Part shown: in pieces, positions 52,286-61,014 of the stretch | How the letters are laid out: each line of letters opens with the position of its first letter | How positions within the stretch are numbered: the first letter of the stretch is position 1 | NCBI RefSeq assembly: GCF_014699055.1 | Contig: NZ_JACXAC010000004.1 | Coordinates: 682,001 to 746,000, forward strand | DNA length: 64,000 nt | From: Hymenobacter armeniacus | GTDB lineage: Bacteria; Bacteroidota; Bacteroidia; Cytophagales; Hymenobacteraceae | Direction of reading: 5' to 3' | Made by a program: the position numbers and the translations under genes | The notes under the pieces: generated by a model | What the model was told of the DNA's origin: nothing | What the model saw: only the letters and a program-made list of their open reading frames with translations | Database searches by the model: none

Positions 52286-54472
52286 ATGAACACCCACTCC
52301 CGTCGCCTCCGCTACTTCCTGTCCGGGCAAAACTTCTCCGACGGCGTGCGCACCACGGTGGCCATTTTGCTGCCGGCGCTGCTGCTGGCCCAGTGGGGCC
52401 ACTTCGACCTGGGCCTCACCGTGTCGACCGGGGCCGTGTGCGTGAGCGTGACCGACACGCCCGGCCCCGCCGCCCACCGCCGCAACGGCATGCTGGCCGC
52501 CCTGGCCGTGGTGGTGCTCACGGCCCTGCTCACCAGCCTGGCGGCCACCAGCGTGTGGCTGCTGGGGCTCGAAATCGGGGTGCTGAGCTTCTTGTGCACC
52601 ATGTTTCTGGTGTGGGGCGCGCGGGCCGGGGCCGTGGGCACGGCGGGCCTGCTCAACGTGGTGCTGCTGCTGGCCCACCCGCCGGCCCTCCGCGAGGTGC
52701 TGCCGCACGTGGGCCTGCTGGCGCTGGGCGGGCTGTGGTACGCCGGCCTGGCCATGGTGGCCTACCAGGTGCTGCCCTACCGCCCGGCCCAGCAGGCGCT
52801 GGGCGAGTGCATTCACGCCCTGGCCCGCTTTCTGGAGCTGAAGGCCAAGTTCTATTCTCCCGAAACCGCCCTTGATGAGGACTACCGCGAGCTGGTGGCC
52901 CAGCAGGTGGTGGTGAATGAAAAGCAGGAAGCCGCGCGCGACTTCCTCTTCCGCACCCGCCAGATAGTGAACGAAACCACCAGCACCGGCCGCCGCCTGG
53001 TGCTCACCTTCGTCGAAACCGTCGATTTGTACGAGCGCATCACGGCCGGGTACTACGACTACGGCACGGTGCGGGCCACCTTCGGCAAGAGCGGCGTGCT
53101 GCCCGACATCGCCGCCCTCATCCGCCACATTGCCACCGAGCTCGACCACCTCGGCGTGGCCATCCAGACCAGCCGCCGCTACGCCGGCCCGAGCCCCGAC
53201 CTCAGCCAGGAGTGGGGGCGCCTGCAGGCCCGCATCAGCGCCCTCGACGCCGACGGCGAAGGCCACACGCGGGTGCTGAAGAAAATCCTGGTGAACCTGC
53301 GCGACATCATCCGGCGCGTGGGCAACATCCGCCGCTACTTCGACGAAAGCCTCGCGGCCACCGACGCGCCCGCCCCCAGCCGCGCCGCCGAGCACGCCCG
53401 GTTTGTGGCCCACCAGGAAATCGAGCGTCAGGCCTTCAGCCAAAACCTCACCCTGAAATCGAGCGTGTTCCGCCACTCGGTGCGCATGACGCTGGCCTGC
53501 CTGGCGGCTTTTGTGCTGGCCGAAAGCCTCTGGCACGGCCAGCACAACTACTGGATTTTGATGACCGTGACCATCATGCTCAAGCCCGGCTTCAGTCTCA
53601 CGCGCCAGCGCAACCAGGAGCGCATCATCGGCACGCTAGTGGGCGGGGCGCTGGGCGGAGTCATTCTGTGGGCGCTGCCTTGGACGGAGGCCCGGTTTGG
53701 GGTGCTGGTGGTGTTCATGGTGCTGGCCTACAGCTTCCAGCGCACCGTGTACCTGGCCACGGTCATCTTCCTCACGGCCTACCTGCTCATCATGTTCAGC
53801 TTTTTGGGCTTCAATTACATTGGCGTGGCCGAGGAGCGCATCACCGACACGCTCATGGGCTGCGCCATTGCGTTTTCGGCCGGATATTTCCTGTTTCCCA
53901 ACTGGGAGTCGGAGCAGCTCACCGACTACATGGCCGCCGCCCTGCGCGCCAACCTGGCGTATCTGCGCCAGCTGGCCAACCGACTCGCCGGCCGCCCCTT
54001 GCCGCCCAACGAGTATCGCCTGCTGCGCAAGGACGTGTACGTGAGCGGCGCCAACCTCGCGGCCGCCTTCCAGCGCATGCTCACCGAGCCCAAAAGCAAG
54101 CAGTACCGCCCCACCGAAACCCACGAATTTGTGGTGCTGAACCACATTTTGTCTTCCAACATCGCCGCCCTCACCGCCACTCTGCGCGAGGCCGCGCCCG
54201 CCGTGCCCCCCTTCGCTGCCGAAAGCCGCCGGGCCCTCACCAGCGCCTTGGCCGCCCTGCAAAAAAGCCTTGCGCGCATGGCGCCCGCCACCGCGGCCCC
54301 CGCTCCCGAAGTAGGCTTGGGCACTGCCGAAGCGGATGCCGCCGACGATAAAACGCTGCTGGAGCAGCTCAGCTTCCTGCAAAAAGTGAGCACCGACATC
54401 AGCAAGATTTCCGAAGTGCTGGTGGAGCAAAAGCAGTCCCAGCTCGTAGCGCCGAGCGCGGCCGAGGCCTGA
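52286..54472 (+). CDS. FUSC family inner-membrane protein (YccS/YhfK-like)
   Basis: The 728-residue protein has two hydrophobic blocks of several membrane segments each (about residues 20-165 and 395-540), separated by a soluble region of about 230 residues, as in FUSC/YccS/AaeB-type proteins related to aromatic acid or fusaric acid efflux. Seen: SDGVRTTVAILLPALLLAQW, SVRMTLACLAAFVLAESLW and NYWILMTVTIMLKPGFSLT, the last being the family's best-kept segment. The C-terminal 200 residues are helical. Substrate unknown. It converges with the sensor kinase gene with only 25 bp between. Confidence 0.88.
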   Translation: MNTHSRRLRYFLSGQNFSDGVRTTVAILLPALLLAQWGHFDLGLTVSTGAVCVSVTDTPGPAAHRRNGMLAALAVVVLTALLTSLAATSVWLLGLEIGVLSFLCTMFLVWGARAGAVGTAGLLNVVLLLAHPPALREVLPHVGLLALGGLWYAGLAMVAYQVLPYRPAQQALGECIHALARFLELKAKFYSPETALDEDYRELVAQQVVVNEKQEAARDFLFRTRQIVNETTSTGRRLVLTFVETVDLYERITAGYYDYGTVRATFGKSGVLPDIAALIRHIATELDHLGVAIQTSRRYAGPSPDLSQEWGRLQARISALDADGEGHTRVLKKILVNLRDIIRRVGNIRRYFDESLAATDAPAPSRAAEHARFVAHQEIERQAFSQNLTLKSSVFRHSVRMTLACLAAFVLAESLWHGQHNYWILMTVTIMLKPGFSLTRQRNQERIIGTLVGGALGGVILWALPWTEARFGVLVVFMVLAYSFQRTVYLATVIFLTAYLLIMFSFLGFNYIGVAEERITDTLMGCAIAFSAGYFLFPNWESEQLTDYMAAALRANLAYLRQLANRLAGRPLPPNEYRLLRKDVYVSGANLAAAFQRMLTEPKSKQYRPTETHEFVVLNHILSSNIAALTATLREAAPAVPPFAAESRRALTSALAALQKSLARMAPATAAPAPEVGLGTAEADAADDKTLLEQLSFLQKVSTDISKISEVLVEQKQSQLVAPSAAEA

Positions 54473-54497
54473 CGAACCGCTTTCGCGGCGCAAACCC

Positions 54498-56438
54498 TCA
54501 GAACGGCAGCTGCACCACCACGCGGGTGCCGGTTGCGTTCGGCGTTTCGATGCGCACGCTGCCGCCCAGGTAGGCGGTGCGGGTGCGCACCCCGCGCAGG
54601 CCGATGCCGGTGGCCGGCGTGTCTTCGCCGCGGGCAAAGCCGCGGCCGTCGTCTTCCACGCACAGCTCGAGGTGGGCAGGGTGGCAGCGCAGCTGCACCT
54701 GCACGTGGCGGGCCTGGGCGTGGCGCACGGCGTTGTTCACCAGCTCGGCCACGATGCGGAAAGCGGCCGACTGCACCGCCTGGGGCAGGGCGTCGAGGCC
54801 GGGGTCGAGGCGGGTGTTCACGTGGGGCGGGCCGTTGAGGTTGAAGGCGTCGCACAGGGCCCCGATGGAATTGTGCAGGCGGTTGGTGCCCGGCTCCATG
54901 GGCAGCAGCGAGTGGCTGAGCTGGCGCACCTGGCTGTAGAGCTGGCCCAGAATTTCTTCGGTGAGCAAGCCAATGGTAGCCGCGTTGGGGGCGGCGGCCA
55001 GCGCGTCGCGCACGGCGTGGCTTTGCCAGGCCATGTGCAGGGCGGCCAGGTTGGGGCCCAGGGCGTCGTGCAGCTCGCGGGCCAATTGCTCGCGCTCGGC
55101 ATCCTGCGCGGCAATGAGGCGCCCGCCTTCCTCGTTGCGCTGCTGCAGCTGCCGGATGCGCAGCTGCGCATTCTGGCGCAACGTGTAGCGAAAGCGGCCC
55201 GTGAGCAGGGCGCTCAGCACCAGCAGCTCGGCAAACAGGCCCCAGGCCAGGGTGTTGGGGTAGATGGGGTTGAAGCTGCTCAGCCCCAGGTGGTTTAGCC
55301 AAAACACCGCGTACCCCACAAAAAAGCAGCAATACGTGAGCGAGTAGTACGCCGCCAGCCGCCGCCGGCGCCGCGACAACAAGGCCGCAATAAGCGTCAC
55401 CCAGCCGTAGCCGAACACCAGCAGCATCAGCACCTCCCGGCCATAGTTGAGGCCTTCCACCAGCGGCAGGCTGTGGCGCACGGCCCACGGAAACACCGCC
55501 GCGTAGGCCGCCACCAGCCCACCCGCGGCCCCGGCCAGCCACACGCCGGCGCGGTACAGCTTCGCCGTCTTCGGCAGCCGCAAAAACAGCTGCATGATGC
55601 GAATGCCCGCTGCGCCGGCCAGAATCAGGAAGTTGTATTGGCCCACCGACCACAGCAGGCGGTACAGTGGCCCCGGCAGCAGCAGGGCGTCGAGGCCGTC
55701 TTCCATCATCAGAAACAGCGCCACGGCCGCTACGTAGGCCACGTACCAGAGGTAGATGCGGTCGCGCAGAAACGCAAACAGCACCAGGCTGAACACCGCG
55801 CTGCTCAGGTAAAAGCCCAGCAGCCACACCCAGTGCCGCTCAAACGGGAAGCCCATTTCCCAGGCCAGAAAATGCTCCGCGGTTTCGATGTAAGTGGGCA
55901 GGTACACGCCGCCGGTGTGCACGTCGGCGCGCAGGTAGAGCACGGCCGCCTCGCCGGGGCCCAGCTCAAACGGAAAGCTCAGCGAGCGGGCCGGGAACTG
56001 CCGCTCGGCCGCCGGCGCCCACGAGCTGGCGGCGCCCAGGCGCGTGAAGCGCGTGGCGCCCGGGCGCCGGATGTAGAGGGCCGCGCTGTCGGTGAAGTTG
56101 AAGATGCTCCACAGGAAGCGCAGGCGCCGGGCCTCGGTGTTGCGCACCGGCAGGCGCAGCCACACGCGGCGGTGCAGCAGGCCCAGGTTCAGGGTTTTGT
56201 GCCAGGGGCCGGGGCGGAAGCGACCGGCGCGGTACTGGGCTTCGGCTCGTTCGGGGTCGGGCGCGGGGCCGAAGGGCTCGGTGTAGTAGCGGTAGGCTTC
56301 GGAGAGGTGCGCGCCTTTGGGGTCTTTCAGCAGCAGGGTGTCGCGCAGGCGGTGCGGCGGGTTGTCGGCCGCCCGGGCAGCCCAGGCCGTCCCGGCCCAC
56401 AAGCCCAGCATCAGCACCGCGAAGTAGCAAAACCGCAT
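54498..56438 (-). CDS. 7TM sensor histidine kinase (7TMR-DISM type)
   Basis: The 646-residue kinase has a signal peptide (VLMLGLWAGTAWA), an extracytoplasmic 7TMR-DISMED2-like beta domain (FRPGPWHKTLNLGLLHRRVWLRL), seven membrane segments at about 190-400, a coiled coil (LRIRQLQQRNEEGGRLIAAQ), a HisKA_3 region with the phospho-acceptor His in ARELHDALGPNLAALH, and an ATPase domain with N box ELVNNAVRHAQA and DDGRGF. It belongs to the NarX/NarL-type kinases, so a LuxR-type response regulator is expected, but none is adjacent. The ligand is unknown; related domains bind carbohydrates. Confidence 0.9.
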   Translation of the reverse strand: MRFCYFAVLMLGLWAGTAWAARAADNPPHRLRDTLLLKDPKGAHLSEAYRYYTEPFGPAPDPERAEAQYRAGRFRPGPWHKTLNLGLLHRRVWLRLPVRNTEARRLRFLWSIFNFTDSAALYIRRPGATRFTRLGAASSWAPAAERQFPARSLSFPFELGPGEAAVLYLRADVHTGGVYLPTYIETAEHFLAWEMGFPFERHWVWLLGFYLSSAVFSLVLFAFLRDRIYLWYVAYVAAVALFLMMEDGLDALLLPGPLYRLLWSVGQYNFLILAGAAGIRIMQLFLRLPKTAKLYRAGVWLAGAAGGLVAAYAAVFPWAVRHSLPLVEGLNYGREVLMLLVFGYGWVTLIAALLSRRRRRLAAYYSLTYCCFFVGYAVFWLNHLGLSSFNPIYPNTLAWGLFAELLVLSALLTGRFRYTLRQNAQLRIRQLQQRNEEGGRLIAAQDAEREQLARELHDALGPNLAALHMAWQSHAVRDALAAAPNAATIGLLTEEILGQLYSQVRQLSHSLLPMEPGTNRLHNSIGALCDAFNLNGPPHVNTRLDPGLDALPQAVQSAAFRIVAELVNNAVRHAQARHVQVQLRCHPAHLELCVEDDGRGFARGEDTPATGIGLRGVRTRTAYLGGSVRIETPNATGTRVVVQLPF

Positions 56439-56536
56439 AGGCAAGAAATGAAAACCGCTGGCAACAGAGCCGACAAATAACTATAGGTTTATCTGCATTT
56501 CATCTGGTTTCGCCCTAAAATTATTCAAAAAACAAA

Positions 56537-56577
56537 CCGGGGTGCTGCGGCCACCACTGGCCACTACAACACCCCGG
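56537..56577 (-). terminator. Terminator of the S9 peptidase gene
   Basis: Stem CCGGGGTG (56537-56544) with CACCCCGG (56570-56577); on the minus strand it is followed by a T-rich run. It lies 22 bp past the S9 stop. Confidence 0.8.
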
Positions 56578-56599
56578 CATAGAACATAAAGCCTGTCAA

Positions 56600-58660
56600 C
56601 TACTTCGCCGCTGTGCCGTCGGGCTTGAGCGTACGGCCCAGCCAGTCGAAAAACACGCGCTGCCAGAGCACGGCGTTCTGCGGCTTCAGCACCCAGTGGC
56701 CCTCGTTGGGCAGGTAGAGGAAGCGGCTGGGAATGCCCCGCATCTGGGCCGAGCCGAAGGCTTCCATGCCCTGGCTTTCGGGCACGCGGAAGTCTTTGCC
56801 GCCGTGGATGACGAGGATGGGCGCGTCCCACTTGCCCACGAAGTTAATGGGGTTGAACTCGGTGTAGGAGCGGTGCTGGGGCACGTTCCAGGGCGCGCCG
56901 CCGAGGTCGTGGTTCACGAAAAACATCTCCTCGGTGGTGGTGTAAAAGCTGTTCAGGTCGAACATGCCGTCGTGCGAGATGAAGGTCTTGAAACGCCCCT
57001 CGTGGTGGCCGGCCAGGAAGTACACCGAGTAGCCGCCGTAGCTGGCGCCCACGCAGCCGCGCCGGTCCTTGTCGATGTAGGGCTCTTCCGAAATCTTATC
57101 AATCGCCGAGAGATAGTCCCGAATGGGCTGCCCGCCAAAATCACCCGAAATGGCGTCGTTCCATTCGCGCCCGAAGCCGGGCAGGCCGCGCCGGTTGGGC
57201 GCCACCACAATGTAGCCGTTGGCCGCCATCAGCTGGAAATTCCAGCGGTAGCTCTGGCTCTGGGTGATGGGGCTTTGCGGGCCGCCCTGGCAGTAGAGCA
57301 GGGTGGGGTACTTCTTGGCGGGGTCGAAATCGGGCGGGTAAATCACGAACACCTGCATCTGCTTGTTGTCGGTGGTGGTCACGCGGCGGTCTTCCACCTT
57401 GCCCAGCCGGATGCCGGCCAGTTCCTCCTTGTTGATGGTGGTGAGCGGGGTTTCCTTGCCGGTTTTCAGGTCGAGCCGCACGATGTCAGCAAAGGCCGAC
57501 AGCGTGGTGCGGTTGGCCACCGCCTGGTTGTTGCCCACCAATTCAAACGAGTTGTAGTTCTGCGCGCCGGTGGTGAGCTGCTTGATTTTGCCGCCCTTGC
57601 TCGGCACTGAATACAGCTGCTCGGTGCCGGCCACCACGGCCATGAAGTAGATGGTTTTGCCGTCGGCGCTCCAGCGGGCGTTGTTGGCGCTCAGCTCTGA
57701 GCCTTTGGTGACGTCGACGCGCTTCTTCGTAGCGAAATCATACACCACGATGCCGTTGCGGTCCGATTCGAAGCCGGGCGTGGCCATGCTCAGCCAGGCC
57801 ACCTGCCGGCCGTCGGGCGCAAAGGCGGGCTCGGTGTCGTAGCCGCCCAGGCCTTCGCTCAGGTTCACGGTCTGGGCGTTGTGAATGTCGTAGAGGTAGA
57901 TGTCGGAGTTGGTGCTCACGGCCTCGGCCTTGCCGGTGAGCTTGCGGCTGGTGTAGGCAATGCGGTAGCCGTCGGGCGAGAAGGCCAGCTGCTCGGCGCC
58001 GCCGTCGGGCATCAGCGGCGAGTCGAACTTCTCGCCGGGCATCAGGTCTTTGCCGTAGCCCTCGGGCCGGCCGTCGGCATTCAGCGGCTGGAAGAACACG
58101 TGGCTGGCCAGGTGGTCGTCCCACACGTTCCAGTGGCGGTAGTTGAGGTCGTCGATAATTTTGGCGTCGGCCTTGGGTAGGTCCGGAAACAGGTCCAGCG
58201 TGGTGGGCGTCACCTTCACGTCCTGCGTGTAGAGGATGAAATTGGCCTTGGGCGCGTATTTCAAGTTGCTCAGACCCTGGTCGGGGAAGTCGCTGAGCTT
58301 GGTTTTGCCGCTGCCGTCGGCGTTCATCACGTACAGCTGGTCGGTGCCGCCTTCGCCCGAGAGGAACGTGAGCTTGCCGTCGGGCCGCCAGTTCAGGGTG
58401 TTTTCCGAGCCGGGCGTGTCGGTCAGCTTGCGCGCCGCGCCGCCGGCCACGGGCACGGTCCAGATGTCAGCGTTGCCTTTGTTCTCGGCTAGGTTGTACT
58501 TGGTGACGGTGTAGGCCACGGTTTTGCCATCGGGCGAGACCTGCATTTCGCCCAGGCGGCCGAGCTGCCAGAGCTTTTCCGGGGTGAGGACGGCGGTGGG
58601 GGTTTGGGCAGACGCGGCCAGCGGGAGCAGCGCCAACCCCACAGTGAGGAGCTTGTTCAT
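56600..58660 (-). CDS. S9 family peptidase (prolyl oligopeptidase/DPP type)
   Basis: The 686-residue exported enzyme has a signal peptide (LLTVGLALLPLAASAQ), an N-terminal beta-propeller of WD40-like repeats (MQVSPDGKTVAYTV, LAFSPDGYRIAYTS, PAFAPDGRQVAWLS) and a C-terminal alpha/beta-hydrolase domain with Ser in GASYGGY, Asp in GGKDFRVP and His in NEGHW. It probably cleaves oligopeptides, perhaps after Pro or Ala, in the periplasm. A TATTTTTC lies 4 nt before the ATG and differs from a promoter box by one base. Length fits the family. Confidence 0.93.
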   Translation of the reverse strand: MNKLLTVGLALLPLAASAQTPTAVLTPEKLWQLGRLGEMQVSPDGKTVAYTVTKYNLAENKGNADIWTVPVAGGAARKLTDTPGSENTLNWRPDGKLTFLSGEGGTDQLYVMNADGSGKTKLSDFPDQGLSNLKYAPKANFILYTQDVKVTPTTLDLFPDLPKADAKIIDDLNYRHWNVWDDHLASHVFFQPLNADGRPEGYGKDLMPGEKFDSPLMPDGGAEQLAFSPDGYRIAYTSRKLTGKAEAVSTNSDIYLYDIHNAQTVNLSEGLGGYDTEPAFAPDGRQVAWLSMATPGFESDRNGIVVYDFATKKRVDVTKGSELSANNARWSADGKTIYFMAVVAGTEQLYSVPSKGGKIKQLTTGAQNYNSFELVGNNQAVANRTTLSAFADIVRLDLKTGKETPLTTINKEELAGIRLGKVEDRRVTTTDNKQMQVFVIYPPDFDPAKKYPTLLYCQGGPQSPITQSQSYRWNFQLMAANGYIVVAPNRRGLPGFGREWNDAISGDFGGQPIRDYLSAIDKISEEPYIDKDRRGCVGASYGGYSVYFLAGHHEGRFKTFISHDGMFDLNSFYTTTEEMFFVNHDLGGAPWNVPQHRSYTEFNPINFVGKWDAPILVIHGGKDFRVPESQGMEAFGSAQMRGIPSRFLYLPNEGHWVLKPQNAVLWQRVFFDWLGRTLKPDGTAAK

Positions 58661-58701
58661 GCCCGAAAAATACACAACATCCCGGCCCGCACCGGCCAAA
58701 A

Positions 58702-58736
58702 AAGAAGCCCCGCCAACTGCATTGGCGGGGCTTCTT
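58702..58736 (-). terminator. 15-bp hairpin terminator of the small KGG-like gene
   Basis: Arms 58702-58716 and 58722-58736, loop CTGCA; on the minus strand a T-run follows. It separates the 62-residue gene from the S9 peptidase. Confidence 0.88.
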
Positions 58737-58781
58737 CCTGTGGGTTACAGCCACCTGCTAGCGCATAAGCGCAGGTAAGAA

Positions 58782-58970
58782 TCATTTGCTGTCTTTTTTA
58801 CGGCCCGAGCCGCCGGGTTGTTTCCCGCCGCCGTCGTTTTTGTTCACCGTGGCCCAGGCGCGGGCTTCGGCTTCGTCTTTGGGCACGCCGCGCTTCTCGT
58901 AGCCTTCTTCGATGTGCTCGGCCTGGCGCTTCTGCTTGTCGGTGTATTTCGACTTATCTCCCTGGGGCAT
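58782..58970 (-). CDS. Small conserved basic protein
   Basis: A 62-residue, very hydrophilic product, MPQGDKSKYTDKQKRQAEHI at its start, then AEARAWATVNKNDGGGKQ and a Gly/Lys-rich tail. I recall short proteins with this opening across Proteobacteria and Bacteroidota, often labelled plasmid stabilization protein, with no proven function. It is probably a DNA-binding or stress-related protein (inference). It has its own terminator. Confidence 0.72.
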   Translation of the reverse strand: MPQGDKSKYTDKQKRQAEHIEEGYEKRGVPKDEAEARAWATVNKNDGGGKQPGGSGRKKDSK

Positions 58971-59106
58971 GGCAATAAGTAGGTATAAGGTGGAAAGGAA
59001 CGGGTGCGGGGCGCCGCACCACGCATTTTTTTACGCGCGGGGCGGGGGAGGAGTTAGGTTGAGCTTACTATCTTCGTGCCCGGCTCCCGGCCTTTTTTCG
59101 TTGTTT

Positions 59107-59361
59107 ATGCGCCACGTTGCCGACATTCCGCACCCCGCCGTCAAAATCACCTTGCTGGCCTGGAACGGCAAGTTTCTGCTAAAACTGGAACAGGGCAACC
59201 TGGAGCAGACCTACAAAGTGGCCGAGCTCGACCTGCTGACCGGCACCGATGCCGAAGCCCGCGAACTGCTCGACGACGAATTTCTGGCCGCCGCCATTGC
59301 CCGCTTTCAGGCCATGCGCGCCGACCTGCAGGCCGCCTTCGACCGCCACGAGCTGCGCTAA
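59107..59361 (+). CDS. Hypothetical small protein
   Basis: An 84-residue acidic product from the ATG at 59107: VKITLLAWNGKFLLKLEQG, then a helical FLAAAIARFQAMRADLQAAFDRH. No signal or membrane segment. The start is preferred over longer in-frame openings because the sequence becomes coherent at MRHVADIPHP. It stands 27 bp before a gene for an exported coiled-coil protein. Function unknown. Confidence 0.65.
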   Translation: MRHVADIPHPAVKITLLAWNGKFLLKLEQGNLEQTYKVAELDLLTGTDAEARELLDDEFLAAAIARFQAMRADLQAAFDRHELR

Positions 59362-59388
59362 CTCCGACGCCACACACGCCCTTTTCTC

Positions 59389-60117
59389 ATGCAAAAAGTC
59401 TATTTCCTCCTGCTGTTGCTGGCCGGCTGGCTGGCTCCGGCCCTGGCCTCGGCCCAGCTCTACGACGTGCGCCCCGGCGAGGTGAACTACAACAAAAAGC
59501 CCCGCCCGGCCCTCAAGGTGCAGGTAGACGGCAAAGCCACCGACGTGCGCGAGTTCTTCCAGGACTGGATGAAGAGCAGCTACAACGTGAAATTTAAAAC
59601 CGGCGGCGTGCTGGGCATGGGCAAGAGCGACGTGCTGATGGCCAAGCAAACGCCAGCCAGCACCATTTCGGGCAAGCTCGTGGACCTGTACGCCACCGTC
59701 ATTGCGCCGTCTGATTCGGTGTCGGAAGTGTCTTTATTCGGCGGGTTCGACGACAACACTTTCTTCGACCCCGATAAAACCGCCACCGAATACAACGCCC
59801 TGCGCGCCATCGCGCAAAACTTTGCCGGCGCCGCCCGCCTCAAGGCCTACCGCGACATGATTGCCGAAGCCGAGAAAAAGCTCAAGGCCGTGGAAAAGGA
59901 AAAGGAGCGCCTCGAAAAAGAGCAGGCCTACCTGAAAACCAACACCGAAGCCAACCTGGCCCGCATTGAGGAGCTGAAGAAAAAGAACGCCGAAAACCTG
60001 TTGCAGTCGCGCGCCGACTCGGCGGCGCAAACCAAAAACCGGGTGCTGCTCGACGAGAGCCGCCTGCGCCTGCAGCGCCGCCGCGACCGCCTCTCCGCGC
60101 TCGACCGCAAAAACTAG
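59389..60117 (+). CDS. Exported coiled-coil protein of unknown function
   Basis: The 242-residue product has a signal peptide (LLLLLAGWLAPALASAQ), a globular part of about 110 residues (EVNYNKKPRPALKVQVDGKA, DVREFFQDWMKSSYNVKF) and a strongly charged coiled coil from about 160 to the end (EAEKKLKAVEKEKERLEKEQ). No catalytic motif recognised. It is one of three plus-strand genes with spacings of 27 and 26 bp, so cotranscription is likely. Confidence 0.7.
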   Translation: MQKVYFLLLLLAGWLAPALASAQLYDVRPGEVNYNKKPRPALKVQVDGKATDVREFFQDWMKSSYNVKFKTGGVLGMGKSDVLMAKQTPASTISGKLVDLYATVIAPSDSVSEVSLFGGFDDNTFFDPDKTATEYNALRAIAQNFAGAARLKAYRDMIAEAEKKLKAVEKEKERLEKEQAYLKTNTEANLARIEELKKKNAENLLQSRADSAAQTKNRVLLDESRLRLQRRRDRLSALDRKN

Positions 60118-60143
60118 CCCCGCCGCCGGCCGTATTCAGGTTC

Positions 60144-60908
60144 ATGGACAACCCCTCTTCGCCCCTCGACACGCTGCGCCAGCTCAAGGAAATGCTCGAC
60201 GCCGGGGCCCTCACGCCCACCGAGTTCGAAGCGCTGAAGCAGCGGCTGGTGTTTCAGGAGGCCGCCCCGGCCAGTGGGCCCCCGGCTCCGCCGGCCGTGC
60301 CGCCCGTGGCGCCCCCGGCCACTAGCAGCCTGTTGCCTCCGGCACCTCCTGCCACGCCGCCGGCCGCGCCATTCATTCCGCCGGCCGAGCCGGTGCAGCC
60401 GCAGTTCTATCCGCTCGCCTCCGATGCCGCCGAGCCGGAGCCCGAATTTGTGCCGCCCGTGGTGCGCCGCGCTTTCGAGGCTGAAACACCGCCGGTAGCG
60501 CCTCCGGCCGCTTTTGTTCCCGAGCCCATGCCCGAACCCGAAATGAATTCCGCCTACGTGGCCGACGAATTTCCCGAGGCGCAGGCACCCGCCGCCAAAA
60601 GCCCGCTGGCCTTGATTCTGTCAATTGGCGGCCTGCTGGCGCTGCTGTCGCTGGTGCTGTACCTGTCGCTGAACCGTCGGCCTTCTGAGCGCATTTCCAG
60701 CACCAGCCTCACGCCCGCCGATACGCTGGCCGCGCCCATCGAAACCGGCCCGCAGGCCGCGGAGCTGCCCGCTACTGCCGCGCCCGAAACCATTCGGGTG
60801 GCCCCGGCCAACCCGGCGCCGGTTATTCAGCCCCGCCCGGCGCCGCCTGCGCGCGATTCGGTGGCGGCCCCCGTCACGGCGCCCACCGATTCGGCAGGTG
60901 GCATCTAG
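60144..60908 (+). CDS. Membrane protein with SHOCT-like N-terminus and Pro-rich region
   Basis: The 254-residue protein begins with a short SHOCT-like domain (LRQLKEMLDAGALTPTEFEA, residues 9-28, then LKQRL), followed by a Pro/Ala-rich region of about 110 residues, one membrane segment at about 155-175 (LALILSIGGLLALLSLVLYL) and a Pro/Ala/Thr-rich tail of 75 residues. SHOCT domains often tether oligomers to the membrane. The low-complexity part gives no clue to function. It is last in a three-gene run and is followed by a terminator. Confidence 0.7.
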   Translation: MDNPSSPLDTLRQLKEMLDAGALTPTEFEALKQRLVFQEAAPASGPPAPPAVPPVAPPATSSLLPPAPPATPPAAPFIPPAEPVQPQFYPLASDAAEPEPEFVPPVVRRAFEAETPPVAPPAAFVPEPMPEPEMNSAYVADEFPEAQAPAAKSPLALILSIGGLLALLSLVLYLSLNRRPSERISSTSLTPADTLAAPIETGPQAAELPATAAPETIRVAPANPAPVIQPRPAPPARDSVAAPVTAPTDSAGGI

Positions 60909-60966
60909 AGTCGCTGGCTGATTTTTAGTGGCCTGCCTCAACGCACGGGCTGAAAGGGCGTATGTG

Positions 60967-60995
60967 AAAATCCCGGTCCTCACGGCCGGGATTTT
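60967..60995 (+). terminator. Hairpin terminator
   Basis: AAAATCCCGG (60967-60976) pairs with CCGGGATTTT (60986-60995), 58 bp after the SHOCT protein stop. Confidence 0.85.
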
Positions 60996-61014
60996 CTGTT
61001 TCCTTTCCATCCCA

